A DNA stretch of 41,465 nucleotides from an uncultured Ruminococcus sp. (GCA_902777435.1 CACYTW010000002.1:1-41465), one strand, 5' to 3'; shown: positions 8,244 to 17,696, counted from the first letter of the stretch. Numbers and translations are program-made. The notes: generated by a model from the sequence alone, not told the origin.

Positions 8244-9956
8244 ATGAAGAAAATTATAATTTCTATAATTTCAGCTTTTGTCGCATTAGCCGTTATCGCA
8301 GGTGTAACGGTTATATTGTACCGCCCTGCAAGAGTATGGGTTAAAGACAAGCTCAGCTTTATAGGCTCGGACAAGTGTGACTATAAAATCTATTACCAAA
8401 ACAATGAGTTGGTATATGACTATAAGGACCTTGACTTTGACAACTGTGACGTCAGAGAAATTCAGGTATCAAAAGACAGAAAGTATCTTATCAACCATTC
8501 ACGGGGTTTTGCAATAGGTGCACCGAGAGATACCGAATATGACTTCACCTGTGCACAGGAATTTATAAAGGCGTCATCATCAGAGTTTGATATGGTTATC
8601 TCAAAGGAATATGCACACGAGGATAATGTCAAAGAATATATTGCAAAATATCTTAACAAATACATCTATGACGAAACATACATAGACAAGAACCGCATTA
8701 TCGTTCACAGCGATAACACAACAAAGGTGAACGACTTTTGGATGCAGGTTGTGGCATTTACAAGGACTCCTGCTCCAATGGGTGACTATAAAAAGAACAC
8801 ATATGTATATGCATACATATATACGGGAACGCCCCACTACTATCGTGTAATGTTCAAGACAGAGGAATACTCTCAACATTTGATGGACGAAGTATATAAG
8901 GTTTTATATTCGTTTTCAACTGATGTTCCCATCAGAGGAACTTCTGATGTATACACCGACTTTAAACCTGTAATTCCTGATAATTGGACATCTGAAACAA
9001 AAGAGGTTTACGAAAAAATTGCAAATGCAGAACATCCCTATTGGGGGTGCTTTAATCCTCTTGCTGTCAGATATCTCAAAACAGAACGCACCGAAAAGCT
9101 TGAAAAGGAAGTTGATTTTAAGTTCCCTGTTTTGCTTGAATACATCTATTATTGGGAGGACTTTCCGACAGAGGGTATGCAACAGGCATATGACGCAGGC
9201 AAAATTGTTGAGCTTACTATGCAAACATCAAGTGTTATGAACGAGGACCTTGATAACTACAACCCATTTTATGATGTTTTAGACGGCGTATGTGACGAGA
9301 ATTTGAGAAAGTTCGCGCGTGATGCCGCCGCATTCGGGAAGCCTTTTATATTCAGGCTGAATAACGAAATGAATTCCGATTGGACAAGCTATGGCGGAAA
9401 CGTAATCTTAAACGACCCCGATTTGTATGTTCAGGTCTGGAGAAGAATATATAATATATTTCAGGAGGAAGGCGTAAACAACGCAATATGGGTATTCAAT
9501 CCCAATAATGTTTCCTTCCCCCCTTGCGGTTGGAACTCCGCACTTGCGTACTATCCGGGCAACGAGTATGTGCAAATGTTTGGTATAACAGGATATAATA
9601 CGGGCGACTATTACAACGAATTATACGGAGAGGTATGGCGTGACTTTGAGGATATATATGACCAGATATATGAAACATATGAACCTAACTTCTCTGCCTT
9701 TCCTTGGATGATAACAGAGTTTGCCTCTGCCTCTGCAGGCGGTGACAAGGTAAAATGGATTAACGATATGTTTGCTGTTTTCCCTAAATATCCGGAAATT
9801 AAAATTGCCGTTTGGTTCAACTCACAGGACTATGACCCGAGAGAACCATTTGAGACGGTCGTTTCAAGGCAGTATAGGCTTGACGAAACTCAGGAAACAA
9901 TAGATGCCTTCAAAAAGGGTGTCAAGGCTTACAGTAACCAAAAATTGATTGACTGA
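8244..9956 (+). CDS. Membrane-anchored GH26-like glycoside hydrolase
   Basis: A probable extracellular glycosidase of clan GH-A, closest by motif to family GH26 (beta-mannanase type). An N-terminal hydrophobic helix (about 4-27, IIISIISAFVALAVIAGVTV) with no clear cleavage site suggests a signal anchor. Residues about 30-260 form a region I do not recognise. From about 265 the barrel begins; IFRLNNEMNSDWTSYG carries the presumed acid/base Glu375, and PWMITEFASASAG the presumed nucleophile Glu492, at the spacing expected for GH26. ATG 8244 is chosen over an in-frame TTG at 8232 because GGAGAAGG lies just before it. No other sugar genes adjoin it, so the substrate is open. Confidence 0.72.
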   Translation: MKKIIISIISAFVALAVIAGVTVILYRPARVWVKDKLSFIGSDKCDYKIYYQNNELVYDYKDLDFDNCDVREIQVSKDRKYLINHSRGFAIGAPRDTEYDFTCAQEFIKASSSEFDMVISKEYAHEDNVKEYIAKYLNKYIYDETYIDKNRIIVHSDNTTKVNDFWMQVVAFTRTPAPMGDYKKNTYVYAYIYTGTPHYYRVMFKTEEYSQHLMDEVYKVLYSFSTDVPIRGTSDVYTDFKPVIPDNWTSETKEVYEKIANAEHPYWGCFNPLAVRYLKTERTEKLEKEVDFKFPVLLEYIYYWEDFPTEGMQQAYDAGKIVELTMQTSSVMNEDLDNYNPFYDVLDGVCDENLRKFARDAAAFGKPFIFRLNNEMNSDWTSYGGNVILNDPDLYVQVWRRIYNIFQEEGVNNAIWVFNPNNVSFPPCGWNSALAYYPGNEYVQMFGITGYNTGDYYNELYGEVWRDFEDIYDQIYETYEPNFSAFPWMITEFASASAGGDKVKWINDMFAVFPKYPEIKIAVWFNSQDYDPREPFETVVSRQYRLDETQETIDAFKKGVKAYSNQKLID

Positions 9957-9998
9957 TACAAAATTGATTTAATTTTATTGACTATATTATTATGTGGT

Positions 9999-10057
9999 GC
10001 GGCAAAAACGCCGCAAAAAAATAAGCTGTGCGGACTTTAATTTCTGCACAGCTTATT
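9999..10057 (-). terminator. Terminator of holB-ricT operon
   Basis: A 12-bp inverted repeat (10020-10031 with 10046-10057, core AAGCTGTGC) is followed on the minus strand by seven U residues. A second hairpin, GCGGC/GCCGC (9999-10003 with 10010-10014), lies beyond it. It stands between convergent genes and probably serves mainly the minus strand. Confidence 0.75.
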
Positions 10058-10093
10058 AATTTGCACGCTATCCTGCGGCTGTCTGACCCAATA

Positions 10094-11155
10094 CTACTCA
10101 GCGTCAGGGTCATCACCTGAGGAATTTATTTTATCATTGTTCTTATTTTTATTGTGGTTATGATTGTTGTTGTGATTGTTGTTGTTTTTATTACGCTTTC
10201 TTCTTCTATTGTTCTTTTTGTGCGGTTTTTGTTCCTGAACATTCTCAGCAACAGCATCTTCGGCAATAATATCTTCTTTGATCACTTCATCTAAGCCTTC
10301 TGCCTCAATGCTTATCTCTTCTTCATCTTCAATCTTTTCTTTTCTGCCGCCCTTTACCTTAAAGTCGCCCAGCTTGTATGTTTCCATTTTAAAGCCGTCA
10401 CCGTTTTCAAACTTAACCTTAATCTGACCTTTTAGGGTTTCTACATCGGCAACAACGCCAACGCCATCAGCAGTTTCAACAGTTTCACCTCTGCGAGGCA
10501 GCTTCTTTAACATATCATCATAAGCATTTTGCTCGTATTGAAGACAACACATAAGTCGTCCGCAGGTACCTGAAATCTTTGCAGGATTGAGGGAAAGACC
10601 TTGCTCCTTAGACATTTTGATTGAAACAGGTCTGAAGTCGTCCAAAAAACTTCCGCAACAGAGGTATCTGCCGCATATGCCGTAACTTCCCAGCAGTCTT
10701 GCCTCATCACGAACACCAATCTGCCTAAGTTCAATTCTTGTATGGAATATACCTGCCAAGGCTTTTACAAGTTCACGGAAGTCCACTCTGCCGTCTGCGG
10801 TAAAGTAGAACAAAATCTTGCTTCTGTCAAAGGTGTATTCAACATCAACAAGCTTCATTTCTATTTTAAATTCACGGATTTTCTCAACCGCAATTTTAAA
10901 AGCCTCTTTCTCCATCTGCTTGTTTTCATCAACCTGACGGAAGTCCTCCTCCGTTGCTATTCTGACAATATCACGCAAAGGAGATACGATTTCAGAGTCG
11001 TCAACCTCTTTATTTGCAATAACAACACGTCCCATTTCCATTCCTCTTGCAGTTTCCACAAGGACATTTATTCCTGCGTCAATTTTCTGACCCTTAGGAC
11101 TGAAATAATAAATTTTTCCTGCGTTACTAAAACGCACTCCTATAATTTCTACCAT
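10094..11155 (-). CDS. ricT: PSP1-domain protein RicT (YaaT)
   Basis: RicT belongs to the RicA-RicF-RicT (Y) complex, which in Bacillus carries [4Fe-4S] clusters, acts with RNase Y in mRNA maturation and promotes Spo0A phosphorylation. Residues about 1-265 are the conserved PSP1 protein: VRFSNAGKIYYFSP, LLGSYGICGRYLCC and SGTCGRLMCCLQYE with clustered cysteines. The last ~45 residues are a low-complexity tail rich in Asn, Lys and His (KPHKKNNRRRKRNKNNNN), unusual in sequence but common in position. GGGAGG precedes the ATG. The start overlaps the end of holB by 29 bases, so the two are coupled, as in Bacillus where yaaT follows holB. Confidence 0.93.
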   Translation of the reverse strand: MVEIIGVRFSNAGKIYYFSPKGQKIDAGINVLVETARGMEMGRVVIANKEVDDSEIVSPLRDIVRIATEEDFRQVDENKQMEKEAFKIAVEKIREFKIEMKLVDVEYTFDRSKILFYFTADGRVDFRELVKALAGIFHTRIELRQIGVRDEARLLGSYGICGRYLCCGSFLDDFRPVSIKMSKEQGLSLNPAKISGTCGRLMCCLQYEQNAYDDMLKKLPRRGETVETADGVGVVADVETLKGQIKVKFENGDGFKMETYKLGDFKVKGGRKEKIEDEEEISIEAEGLDEVIKEDIIAEDAVAENVQEQKPHKKNNRRRKRNKNNNNHNNNHNHNKNKNNDKINSSGDDPDAE

Positions 11156-12113
11156 TTATTTCCTCCCAATATTCCGTTGCCATACATTGCACGGCTATCG
11201 GATAATTAGCATTACGTTTAACAGCAAGCGTATACTTGATTATGATTTCTCCGAAGTTAAATGCGGCTTGCTTTGTGACAGCTGATGCAAACTTTTTCAA
11301 GTCATCACGCTTGTCCGCATTTATTATATCACAATTTCCGTCATATTTCAAATGTAATATATCAGATGACCATTCTGCCATAATTTCTGATATCAAGCCA
11401 AATGACGTTTTATTCTGTTTCAAAAACTTAATAAAATCATACAGGGCAATATGTCCGCCCTTACACATATTCATCAAATGCATTATAACATCATTGCGAA
11501 GCTCCGCCGCATCGCCGTCCTCCAACAAAAGCAAGGCGCGGCCTATACTTCCTCCGCTCATAACAGAAATTGTTTTTGCTGTTTCCGCATCTGTATTCTT
11601 TTCTTCAACAAGATACTTTTCAACGTCATTTCTGTCTAAGGGGTGGAACTTCACCAAAACCGCACGTGAGCGGATAGTCTGTAACAGCGAATTTGCATTC
11701 TCGGCGATTAATATGATAGTGCAATATTCAGGTGGCTCCTCGAACACCTTTAACAAACTGTTTTGTGCCGGAGGCTGCATACTGTCGGCATTTGGAATAA
11801 TGTATATCTTTCTTTGGGACAAATACGGCTTGATATATACATCAGATTTCATTGCCCTGATTGTGTCTACCAAAATATTTTTTTGAGTCTTTTGCGAGTC
11901 ATACAACTCATTTGTGACAACAGTTATATCGGGATTATTTTCTGCCGAATACTTTTTATCTGCCCCTGCGATTTCCTCAGCAAAGGCTTTTGCAAGGGAC
12001 AGACGGCCAACACCTGACATACCCTCAAAAATATATGCGTGGCTGATTTTTCCGTAAGTAATAGACTCTTGTAATATTTTTTTGACATCAGTATGTCCGA
12101 TTACACCATTCAT
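11127..12113 (-). CDS. holB: DNA polymerase III delta' subunit
   Basis: Delta' is part of the clamp loader that places the beta clamp on DNA. The protein begins MNGVIGHTDVKKILQES and has the P-loop-region remnant HAYIFEGMSGVGRLSLAKAF. It keeps the DNA-polymerase-III ATPase features QPPAQNSLLKVFEEPPEYC and LIAENANSLLQTIRSRAV, whose SRx arginine acts in trans. Typical zinc-binding cysteines of DnaX/delta' are not evident. I place the start at 12113 by homology; in-frame ATGs at 12158 and 12128 are possible, and GGGAG lies near 12130. It overlaps ricT by 29 bases. Confidence 0.88.
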   Translation of the reverse strand: MNGVIGHTDVKKILQESITYGKISHAYIFEGMSGVGRLSLAKAFAEEIAGADKKYSAENNPDITVVTNELYDSQKTQKNILVDTIRAMKSDVYIKPYLSQRKIYIIPNADSMQPPAQNSLLKVFEEPPEYCTIILIAENANSLLQTIRSRAVLVKFHPLDRNDVEKYLVEEKNTDAETAKTISVMSGGSIGRALLLLEDGDAAELRNDVIMHLMNMCKGGHIALYDFIKFLKQNKTSFGLISEIMAEWSSDILHLKYDGNCDIINADKRDDLKKFASAVTKQAAFNFGEIIIKYTLAVKRNANYPIAVQCMATEYWEEINGRNYRSAF

Positions 12114-12159
12114 ACCCAATGACAACATCTCCCAACTATTCCGCACAATAAGCACCATT

Positions 12160-12184
12160 CCCCGACTGATAAATACAGTCGGGG
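12160..12184 (-). other. Perfect 9-bp hairpin between glyQS and holB
   Basis: CCCCGACTG (12160-12168) and CAGTCGGGG (12176-12184) form a perfect stem with loop ATAAATA. Neither strand has a good T tract after it, so it may slow or partly end glyQS transcription, or be a processing site. Confidence 0.5.
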
Positions 12185-12215
12185 ATATTATTACCTGTTT
12201 ATTTTCTTCACAGAA

Positions 12216-13598
12216 TTAAAACTTTATACCTTTTCTGATATACTCAACAAGGTCATCAATCTTAACTCTTTCCTGTTCCATAGAATCACGATGACGAATT
12301 GTAACACTTCCGTCTTCCTCTGAGTCAAAGTCATATGTTATGCAATAAGGTGTACCGATTTCGTCCTGTCTGCGATAACGCTTACCGATACTGCCTGCCT
12401 CGTCAAACTCACACATAAACTCTGATGCGAGCATTGAATATACCTCGCGTGCCTTATCTGACAACTTCTTAGACAACGGCAACACAGCAGCCTTTATCGG
12501 TGCAAGTGCAGGGTGGAAGTGCATAACTGTACGAACGTCATTCTTCTCTGCGTCTATAACTTCTTCATCATATGCCTCAACCAAAAAGGCAAGGGCTACA
12601 CGATCTGCACCCAAAGATGGCTCAATGCAGTAAGGGATATACTTTTCACCTGTTTCAGGGTCGGTGTATTCAAGCTTTTCACCGCTGAACTCACTGTGCT
12701 GTTTAAGGTCAAAGTCAGTTCTGTCGGCAATTCCCCAAAGCTCTCCCCAACCGAACGGGAACATAAACTCAATATCAGTTGTTGCGTTACTGTAATGAGA
12801 AAGTTCCTCTTGCTCGTGGTCACGCAATGTGATATTTTCTTCTGCTATACCAAGTGACAGCAAGAAGTTCTTGCAGTAATCCTTCCAATACGAGAACCAC
12901 TCAAGGTCGGTACCCGGCTTACAGAAGAACTCAAGCTCCATCTGTTCAAACTCACGGGTTCTGAAGGTGAAGTTACCCGGAGTTATCTCGTTTCTGAATG
13001 ACTTACCCACCTGACCGATACCAAATGGTATCTTCTTTCTTGATGTACGCTGAACATTCTTGAAGTTTACAAATATACCCTGTGCTGTTTCGGGGCGTAA
13101 GTAAATTTCATTTTTACTGTCCTCTGTTACACCCTGGAAAGTTTTAAACATAAGATTAAATTTACGAATATCAGTAAAATTGTGCTTTCCGCATTCAGGA
13201 CACTTGAGGTCGTTATCCTCAATATACTGCATCATTTTCTCATCAGACCAACCATCTGCTGAAACTCCTGCGGCATCTTCGATTAACTTATCCGCTCTGA
13301 AACGAGCTTTACACTCTTTACAATCCATAAGAGGATCAGAAAAACCGCCTACGTGACCTGATGCAACCCAAGTTTTAGGGTTCATCAATATAGCGGCATC
13401 CAAGCCTACGTTATACGGACTTTCTGCTATAAACTTTTTCCACCAAGCACGCTTAACATTGTTCTTAAACTCAACACCTAACGGGCCGTAATCCCACGTA
13501 TTTGCCAATCCGCCGTATATTTCAGAACCCGGATATATAAATCCGCGGCCTTTACACAACGCGACTATTTTATCCATAGTTTTTTCTGTATTCTGCAT
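12216..13598 (-). CDS. glyQS: Glycyl-tRNA synthetase, alpha2 type
   Basis: This class II synthetase charges tRNA-Gly. Motif 1 region [20 protein letters not shown], motif 2 region [19 protein letters not shown] with [14 protein letters not shown], and motif 3 [17 protein letters not shown] are present. A Cys4 insertion (CKEC near residue 98, CPEC near 134) probably binds zinc. The C-terminal anticodon-binding domain starts near [12 protein letters not shown]. Length 460 aa fits the homodimeric enzyme, not the alpha2-beta2 form. Its own promoter lies about 47 bases upstream of the start codon, which leaves no room for a T-box. Confidence 0.96.
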   Translation of the reverse strand: MQNTEKTMDKIVALCKGRGFIYPGSEIYGGLANTWDYGPLGVEFKNNVKRAWWKKFIAESPYNVGLDAAILMNPKTWVASGHVGGFSDPLMDCKECKARFRADKLIEDAAGVSADGWSDEKMMQYIEDNDLKCPECGKHNFTDIRKFNLMFKTFQGVTEDSKNEIYLRPETAQGIFVNFKNVQRTSRKKIPFGIGQVGKSFRNEITPGNFTFRTREFEQMELEFFCKPGTDLEWFSYWKDYCKNFLLSLGIAEENITLRDHEQEELSHYSNATTDIEFMFPFGWGELWGIADRTDFDLKQHSEFSGEKLEYTDPETGEKYIPYCIEPSLGADRVALAFLVEAYDEEVIDAEKNDVRTVMHFHPALAPIKAAVLPLSKKLSDKAREVYSMLASEFMCEFDEAGSIGKRYRRQDEIGTPYCITYDFDSEEDGSVTIRHRDSMEQERVKIDDLVEYIRKGIKF

Positions 13599-13644
13599 AT
13601 ATTTCTCAACCTTTCTGCTCCCGCAGGGCGGGCTTTATTGTTAT

Positions 13645-13673
13645 AGTATAATACATTATTGATATAATTTCAA
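13645..13673 (-). promoter_or_regulatory. Sigma-A promoter for glyQS
   Basis: Read on the minus strand, TTGAAA (13673-13668) is followed after 17 bp by TATACT (13650-13645). The leader is about 40 nt, with a small CCCGC/GCGGG hairpin and the ribosome binding site AAAGG. Confidence 0.7.
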
Positions 13674-13678
13674 GACTA

Positions 13679-15574
13679 TTATTTCATTAACTGCGAAATT
13701 CTGTATATAAACAATGCAACTTCCACACGGCTTGCGTATTCATTGGGTTTTATGGTATTGTCACCATAACCGCTCATCAGCCCCTTGTCAATACAAGCTG
13801 CCATTGCTTCACGTGCGTAAAAATATATTTCGTCTGCGTCAACAAACTTATTTAATACAGTTGTGTTAGGTATCGTTGTCAAAAGTCCCTCTTTCGCTAA
13901 CACTCTGTATGCTAAAGTCGCCATATCCTGACGTTTGATTTTCGCATCAGGGTCAAAACAATTATCGCCTACACCCGACGCAATGCCAAGTTCCTTAGCC
14001 ATTCCTATCTCGTTGTAATAGTATTTGTCGGGATAAACATCTGCAAAATTTTCGGAAAATGTTGCTGTCTTGCCTAAAACTCTTAACAACAGAACTGTAT
14101 TATCTGCCCTTGTTATCTTAGAATCAGGGTCAAACTCTGTTTCACTGCGGCCCTTTATTATTCCCTTTGAGGCAAGGTCATTGACTGCATCCATTGCCCA
14201 CCAATAATTATCCATATCGGTAAACTTATTTTTATAATTTTTATCTGCCGTTACCTGACCGCCTGTGTTTGACATTCCGTCATTTATGGCAGGAACACTG
14301 TCTGCGTCATTGCTGACATCATTATTTACCTGAACAGCTCCGCTCGGTGCCTTTTTATCACTGCTGTTCACTTCCTGCATCAAAGCATATATAGAACCGT
14401 TTTCGATAAAATCATTATATGTAAAGCAACAGTAACCGCTTATGTTTGGATTGTTTCTTCCGTCTGCTATGTGTGTTCTCAGTTCATTTGTTCCCGTTTC
14501 ACCTTTCCACGCAGGAAGTGTGCTTGACGTCGTTCTGTAAGCACCTTCACCGATATAAAGTCTTACATCTGTGTCACTTACAACGTCAGACCACCAATTA
14601 CACAACACTGTATAATCTGCAATCTCGTAGCCTATATTCCAATAAATTTGTGGCATAATATAGTCAACCCAACCATTTTTAACCCACGCTCTTGAGTCCG
14701 CATATATGGTGGAGTATGAACCGCCGCCTCTTGTGTCACTGCCCTCTGCCATCTCGTCTTTATTTGCCCAAATACCTCTCGGACTTATACCGAACTGTAT
14801 TGACGGCTTTACTGAATGTAATCTCTCGTCAAGGGTTTGAACCAGCTTATTAACATTTGCCCTTCTCCAATCGGCTTTGTTGGGATATTCGTCTTTATGG
14901 AATGAATATGTTGTATCATCATTAAATGATGCATCAGGATAGAAATAGTCGTCCATATGTATTCCGTCAACATCATAATTTTCAACGATTTCAACCGCTC
15001 CGTTTACAATTAATTCAATTGACGCACTATCACCTGGATTGTAATACATTTTGCCATTGCTGTCTGTTAAGACAAGTCCCGGATTTAGTACCGCCGGATT
15101 GTTGCTTGCCAACTTGTTATTGTCGGAGGACGAATTTGTTATTCTGTACGGATTAATCCAAGCGTGAAGCTGTATACCCCTATTGTGCGCTTCCTCTACC
15201 GCAAACTGCAACGGGTCAAAGCCGTTATCGGGTGCAACGCCCTGAGTGCCTGTCAAATACTTTGACCAAGGGAATATGGACGAATTATAAAATGCGTCGC
15301 CGCAAGGTCTTACCTGCAAGAACACAGCATTAAAACCCATACTCTTACAGTTATCCAAAATCTCAATCATCTCACTTTTAAGTGTCTCTGAATTTGTTGT
15401 CTGTCTTGACGGATAATCTATGTTTGCAACGGTAGACACCCAAACCCCTCTGAGTTCAGTATCCTCCTCTGCGCGTACATTTACTCCCTCAGGAATATAA
15501 AAGGCTGCCGAAGAGATTACCGCACATAAAACCATAGCTAAAACTCTCAGCATAAATCCTTTACTGTTCTTCAT
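13679..15574 (-). CDS. Secreted GH10-like (DUF187) hydrolase with three SLH domains
   Basis: A cell-surface protein that probably acts on cell-wall or other glycan. A signal peptide (MLRVLAMVLCAVISSAAF, likely cut after NVRA) is followed by a YngK/DUF187-type GHL10 barrel (about 40-410): ELRGVWVSTVANIDYPS, GFNAVFLQVRPCGDAFY, LHAWINPYRI, YDVDGIHMDDYFYP, GISPRGIW and VDYIMPQIYWN. A polar linker leads to three S-layer-homology repeats (about 465-630; each with FTDMDNYWW- or FADVYPDKYY-like starts and ITRADN/IKRQDM/SRVEVA), which attach proteins to pyruvylated wall polymer. Start 15574 gives 631 aa; earlier in-frame ATGs have poorer context. Confidence 0.85.
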   Translation of the reverse strand: MKNSKGFMLRVLAMVLCAVISSAAFYIPEGVNVRAEEDTELRGVWVSTVANIDYPSRQTTNSETLKSEMIEILDNCKSMGFNAVFLQVRPCGDAFYNSSIFPWSKYLTGTQGVAPDNGFDPLQFAVEEAHNRGIQLHAWINPYRITNSSSDNNKLASNNPAVLNPGLVLTDSNGKMYYNPGDSASIELIVNGAVEIVENYDVDGIHMDDYFYPDASFNDDTTYSFHKDEYPNKADWRRANVNKLVQTLDERLHSVKPSIQFGISPRGIWANKDEMAEGSDTRGGGSYSTIYADSRAWVKNGWVDYIMPQIYWNIGYEIADYTVLCNWWSDVVSDTDVRLYIGEGAYRTTSSTLPAWKGETGTNELRTHIADGRNNPNISGYCCFTYNDFIENGSIYALMQEVNSSDKKAPSGAVQVNNDVSNDADSVPAINDGMSNTGGQVTADKNYKNKFTDMDNYWWAMDAVNDLASKGIIKGRSETEFDPDSKITRADNTVLLLRVLGKTATFSENFADVYPDKYYYNEIGMAKELGIASGVGDNCFDPDAKIKRQDMATLAYRVLAKEGLLTTIPNTTVLNKFVDADEIYFYAREAMAACIDKGLMSGYGDNTIKPNEYASRVEVALFIYRISQLMK

Positions 15575-15699
15575 AATTCCATTCATCCTTTCTGTATGTA
15601 GTTTTGGATTGGACAATCCATATTAAATATTTATGAATCTAAATACTTATTATTACATATACAAGTGATTTGTCCTGCATAAAGACATTATTATGATAC

Positions 15700-15728
15700 A
15701 GTATATCACACTTTTTGGTAAAATTCAA
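15700..15728 (-). promoter_or_regulatory. Sigma-A promoter for the SLH hydrolase
   Basis: On the minus strand, TTGAAT (15728-15723) and TATACT (15705-15700) are separated by 17 bp, about 125 bases before the start codon. Confidence 0.6.
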
Positions 15729-15789
15729 ATTAAAATGTTGTTACAATGCAGGCAAAACTGCTTATAACAGCGAAAATCAATATTTTTAT

Positions 15790-15818
15790 TTGACTTTTTT
15801 TTGATTTTATTGTATACT
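15790..15818 (+). promoter_or_regulatory. Sigma-A promoter for the PP2C-FHA pair
   Basis: TTGACT (15790-15795), a 17-bp spacer and TATACT (15813-15818) lie about 45 bases before the phosphatase start. It is arranged back-to-back with the promoter of the SLH hydrolase. Confidence 0.7.
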
Positions 15819-15861
15819 GTTAGGCAGTATTTACTATATTGCAGTGAGGCGGTGAACAATA

Positions 15862-16563
15862 TTGGATTACGCATCAGTTACAAAGCAAGGCGAAAAGGGA
15901 TACAATACTGATTATCTCACGGTTTTCAAGGATGAAAGCAGCTATTGCTTTGCACTTGCAGACGGCCGCGAAACACCGATTGCAGCTGAAATTGCTGTTC
16001 GATCTGTAATTGGCGACTTTAAATCTTCAGGCATAATCACCAAGACCTCTGTTCCCGACTTCTTTAGCAACGCAAGTCAAAAAATAGATAATTACGAACT
16101 GCCCGTGCGTGCGTGTATGTCCTTTATGCTGACAGACGGCTCGGTTGCGGTTTGGGGTAATATAGGCGACTGCCGTATATATCTTTTGCGTGATAAACTT
16201 CTGTACGAAATCACACCTGACCACAGCAGTGCCTATGCATTATACGAGGCAGGCGAAATCAGATATCCCAAAATCAGACGTCAAAACACAAGATACAATC
16301 TTACCCGTATACTGGGAAAGGGACTTAATTCAACACCCGACTACTCTCAGCCCGAGGTGTTGCGTCCTGGCGACAGCTTTCTTATATGCTCTGACGGCTT
16401 TTGGGAAAACATTCACGAGCGGCAGGTCGAAAAAACTTTAAAGCGTTCTTCCTGCGCTCAGGATTGGCTTAACAGAATGGTTACAATAGTTGAAAAAAAT
16501 ATTACTCATAAAAAATACACGAGGTTTCGGGATTCATACTCAGCTATTACAATTAATGTATAG
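15862..16563 (+). CDS. PP2C-family (PPM) serine/threonine phosphatase
   Basis: A metal-dependent protein phosphatase, cytoplasmic, 233 aa. Motifs: SVTKQGEKGYNTDYL (N-terminal metal site), FALADGRE (Asp34-Gly35), WGNIGDCRIYLLRD, ITPDHS, ILGKGL, LICSDGFWE (Asp178) and FRDSYSAITI (Asp224). The metal-binding aspartates are kept, but the usual DGMGG is DGRET and the usual DN after the last motif is DS, so it is a divergent member. The start is TTG, preceded by GAGGCGGTG. It forms a pair with the FHA protein downstream, suggesting Ser/Thr phosphorylation signalling, although no kinase gene lies here. Confidence 0.85.
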   Translation: MDYASVTKQGEKGYNTDYLTVFKDESSYCFALADGRETPIAAEIAVRSVIGDFKSSGIITKTSVPDFFSNASQKIDNYELPVRACMSFMLTDGSVAVWGNIGDCRIYLLRDKLLYEITPDHSSAYALYEAGEIRYPKIRRQNTRYNLTRILGKGLNSTPDYSQPEVLRPGDSFLICSDGFWENIHERQVEKTLKRSSCAQDWLNRMVTIVEKNITHKKYTRFRDSYSAITINV

Positions 16564-16598
16564 TATTAAAATGCAAAGAAAGGCATTGGTAACTTAAT

Positions 16599-17390
16599 AT
16601 GAAAAAAAGATTATGTATCACGCTTACAGCACTTATGGCTGTATTTACAAGCGTAATGTCTGTTTACGGAGTAAATGAGGACTCTTCTTCGGTAACAATC
16701 AGCCAAATCGAAGTTGTTGACTATGTCATATATGCAGGTGCGGCATTGTTTTTGCTTGGAATGATATTTATTCTCCTTGCTCTGTTTTTAAAACAATCAA
16801 ACAAAACGACAATTTCCGAGAATGAACCTGAGTCTTTATATGATGAACACATCTCTGACGTTTCGGAAGCCGATACAGAGGACACCTTAGATGAAGCTGA
16901 TGACACAGAGATGTCCAATGATGACAATAATGATGACAATATAGAAGAAATTGAGGACGAAAATCTCACCGACGAAAACGATATTTCCGAAGAACAAGAA
17001 AATACAAATACAGATGATGTCCCCGAAGATATAGAAGAAATTGCAGAGCCTGAGATTACCGAACCTGAGGTTGTTGAGCCTGAACTTCCGTCTATCAGAA
17101 TTACATTTACGGGAACAAACAATCCCGATTTGAAAATTCTTGAATTTAAAGACTCGGCAACAATCGGAAGAAAGTCAACCAACGATTTGATGATCTCCGA
17201 CAACGCTGTATCAGGTATTCATTGTAAAGTTTATGCTGAAAATGATGAAGTTTATATCGAAGATTTAGGTTCTACAAACGGAACAATCTTAAACGGCTCA
17301 GGCATAACGAAAGAAGTTTTAAAATCTGACGATTTGTTGGTTTTGGGCAAAAAGCAGTACAGAATAAATATCTCGCAGAGCGTTTTATAA
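16599..17390 (+). CDS. Membrane protein with cytoplasmic FHA domain
   Basis: FHA domains bind phosphothreonine peptides. The 263-aa protein has a hydrophobic N-terminus (CITLTALMAVFTSVMSVYG), a second membrane helix (about 43-65) and a long acidic linker (about 70-160, rich in Asp, Glu and Asn). The C-terminal FHA domain (about 166-260) has TIGRKSTNDLMISD, VSGIHCKVYAEND and EDLGSTNGTILNG, which include the conserved GR, SxxH and TNG residues. It starts 36 bases after the PP2C gene and shares its promoter. The pair suggests that a phosphoprotein is recruited to the membrane and dephosphorylated; this is inference. Confidence 0.85.
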   Translation: MKKRLCITLTALMAVFTSVMSVYGVNEDSSSVTISQIEVVDYVIYAGAALFLLGMIFILLALFLKQSNKTTISENEPESLYDEHISDVSEADTEDTLDEADDTEMSNDDNNDDNIEEIEDENLTDENDISEEQENTNTDDVPEDIEEIAEPEITEPEVVEPELPSIRITFTGTNNPDLKILEFKDSATIGRKSTNDLMISDNAVSGIHCKVYAENDEVYIEDLGSTNGTILNGSGITKEVLKSDDLLVLGKKQYRINISQSVL

Positions 17391-17410
17391 AATACGCAAT
17401 TTATGGAAAG

Positions 17411-17437
17411 AGGCCTCATATTTGAGGTCTTTTTTTG
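17411..17437 (+). terminator. Terminator of the PP2C-FHA operon
   Basis: AGGCCTCA (17411-17418) pairs with TGAGGTCT (17423-17430) over an 8-bp stem with one G-U pair. A run of T residues follows. Confidence 0.85.
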
Positions 17438-17577
17438 TGATGTATTTTGCTTCATTGCTATCGGGTATGTAGCAGTGTGGCATTGGACAATTATTCAAAG
17501 TAAAATAATCGCGAGACAAACTCCTTGCAGTATTGTACAAAATTTTTAAATTTTAAAAAATATTATTCAAAAATGTA

Positions 17578-17606
17578 TAGACAATTGACAAAAAATATAT
17601 TATAAT
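17578..17606 (+). promoter_or_regulatory. Candidate promoter for the nucleotidyltransferase gene
   Basis: TAGACA (17578-17583), a 17-bp spacer and a perfect TATAAT (17601-17606). The resulting leader of about 300 nt runs through the palindromic repeat before reaching the gene. Apart from this promoter and repeat I see nothing else in 17438-17918. Confidence 0.5.
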
Positions 17607-17696
17607 TTTATTGTACATATATTATATTTAACAAATAAAATATAAAAATAGGTGATTGTAAAATGAGAAATCGCTAAATTGTGGATAACTTTCACC

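Noticed and set aside
12160-12184. Rho-independent terminator after glyQS
   Set aside because: The hairpin is perfect but neither strand has a T tract; kept only as an unassigned hairpin.
17663-17677. Four-codon ORF (ATG AGA AAT CGC TAA) in the nucleotidyltransferase leader
   Set aside because: It is too short to judge, without conservation data; probably chance.
17680-17688. DnaA box TGTGGATAA as a replication-origin sign
   Set aside because: It is a single match with no cluster of boxes and no dnaA or dnaN nearby; chance or an isolated regulatory site is more likely.
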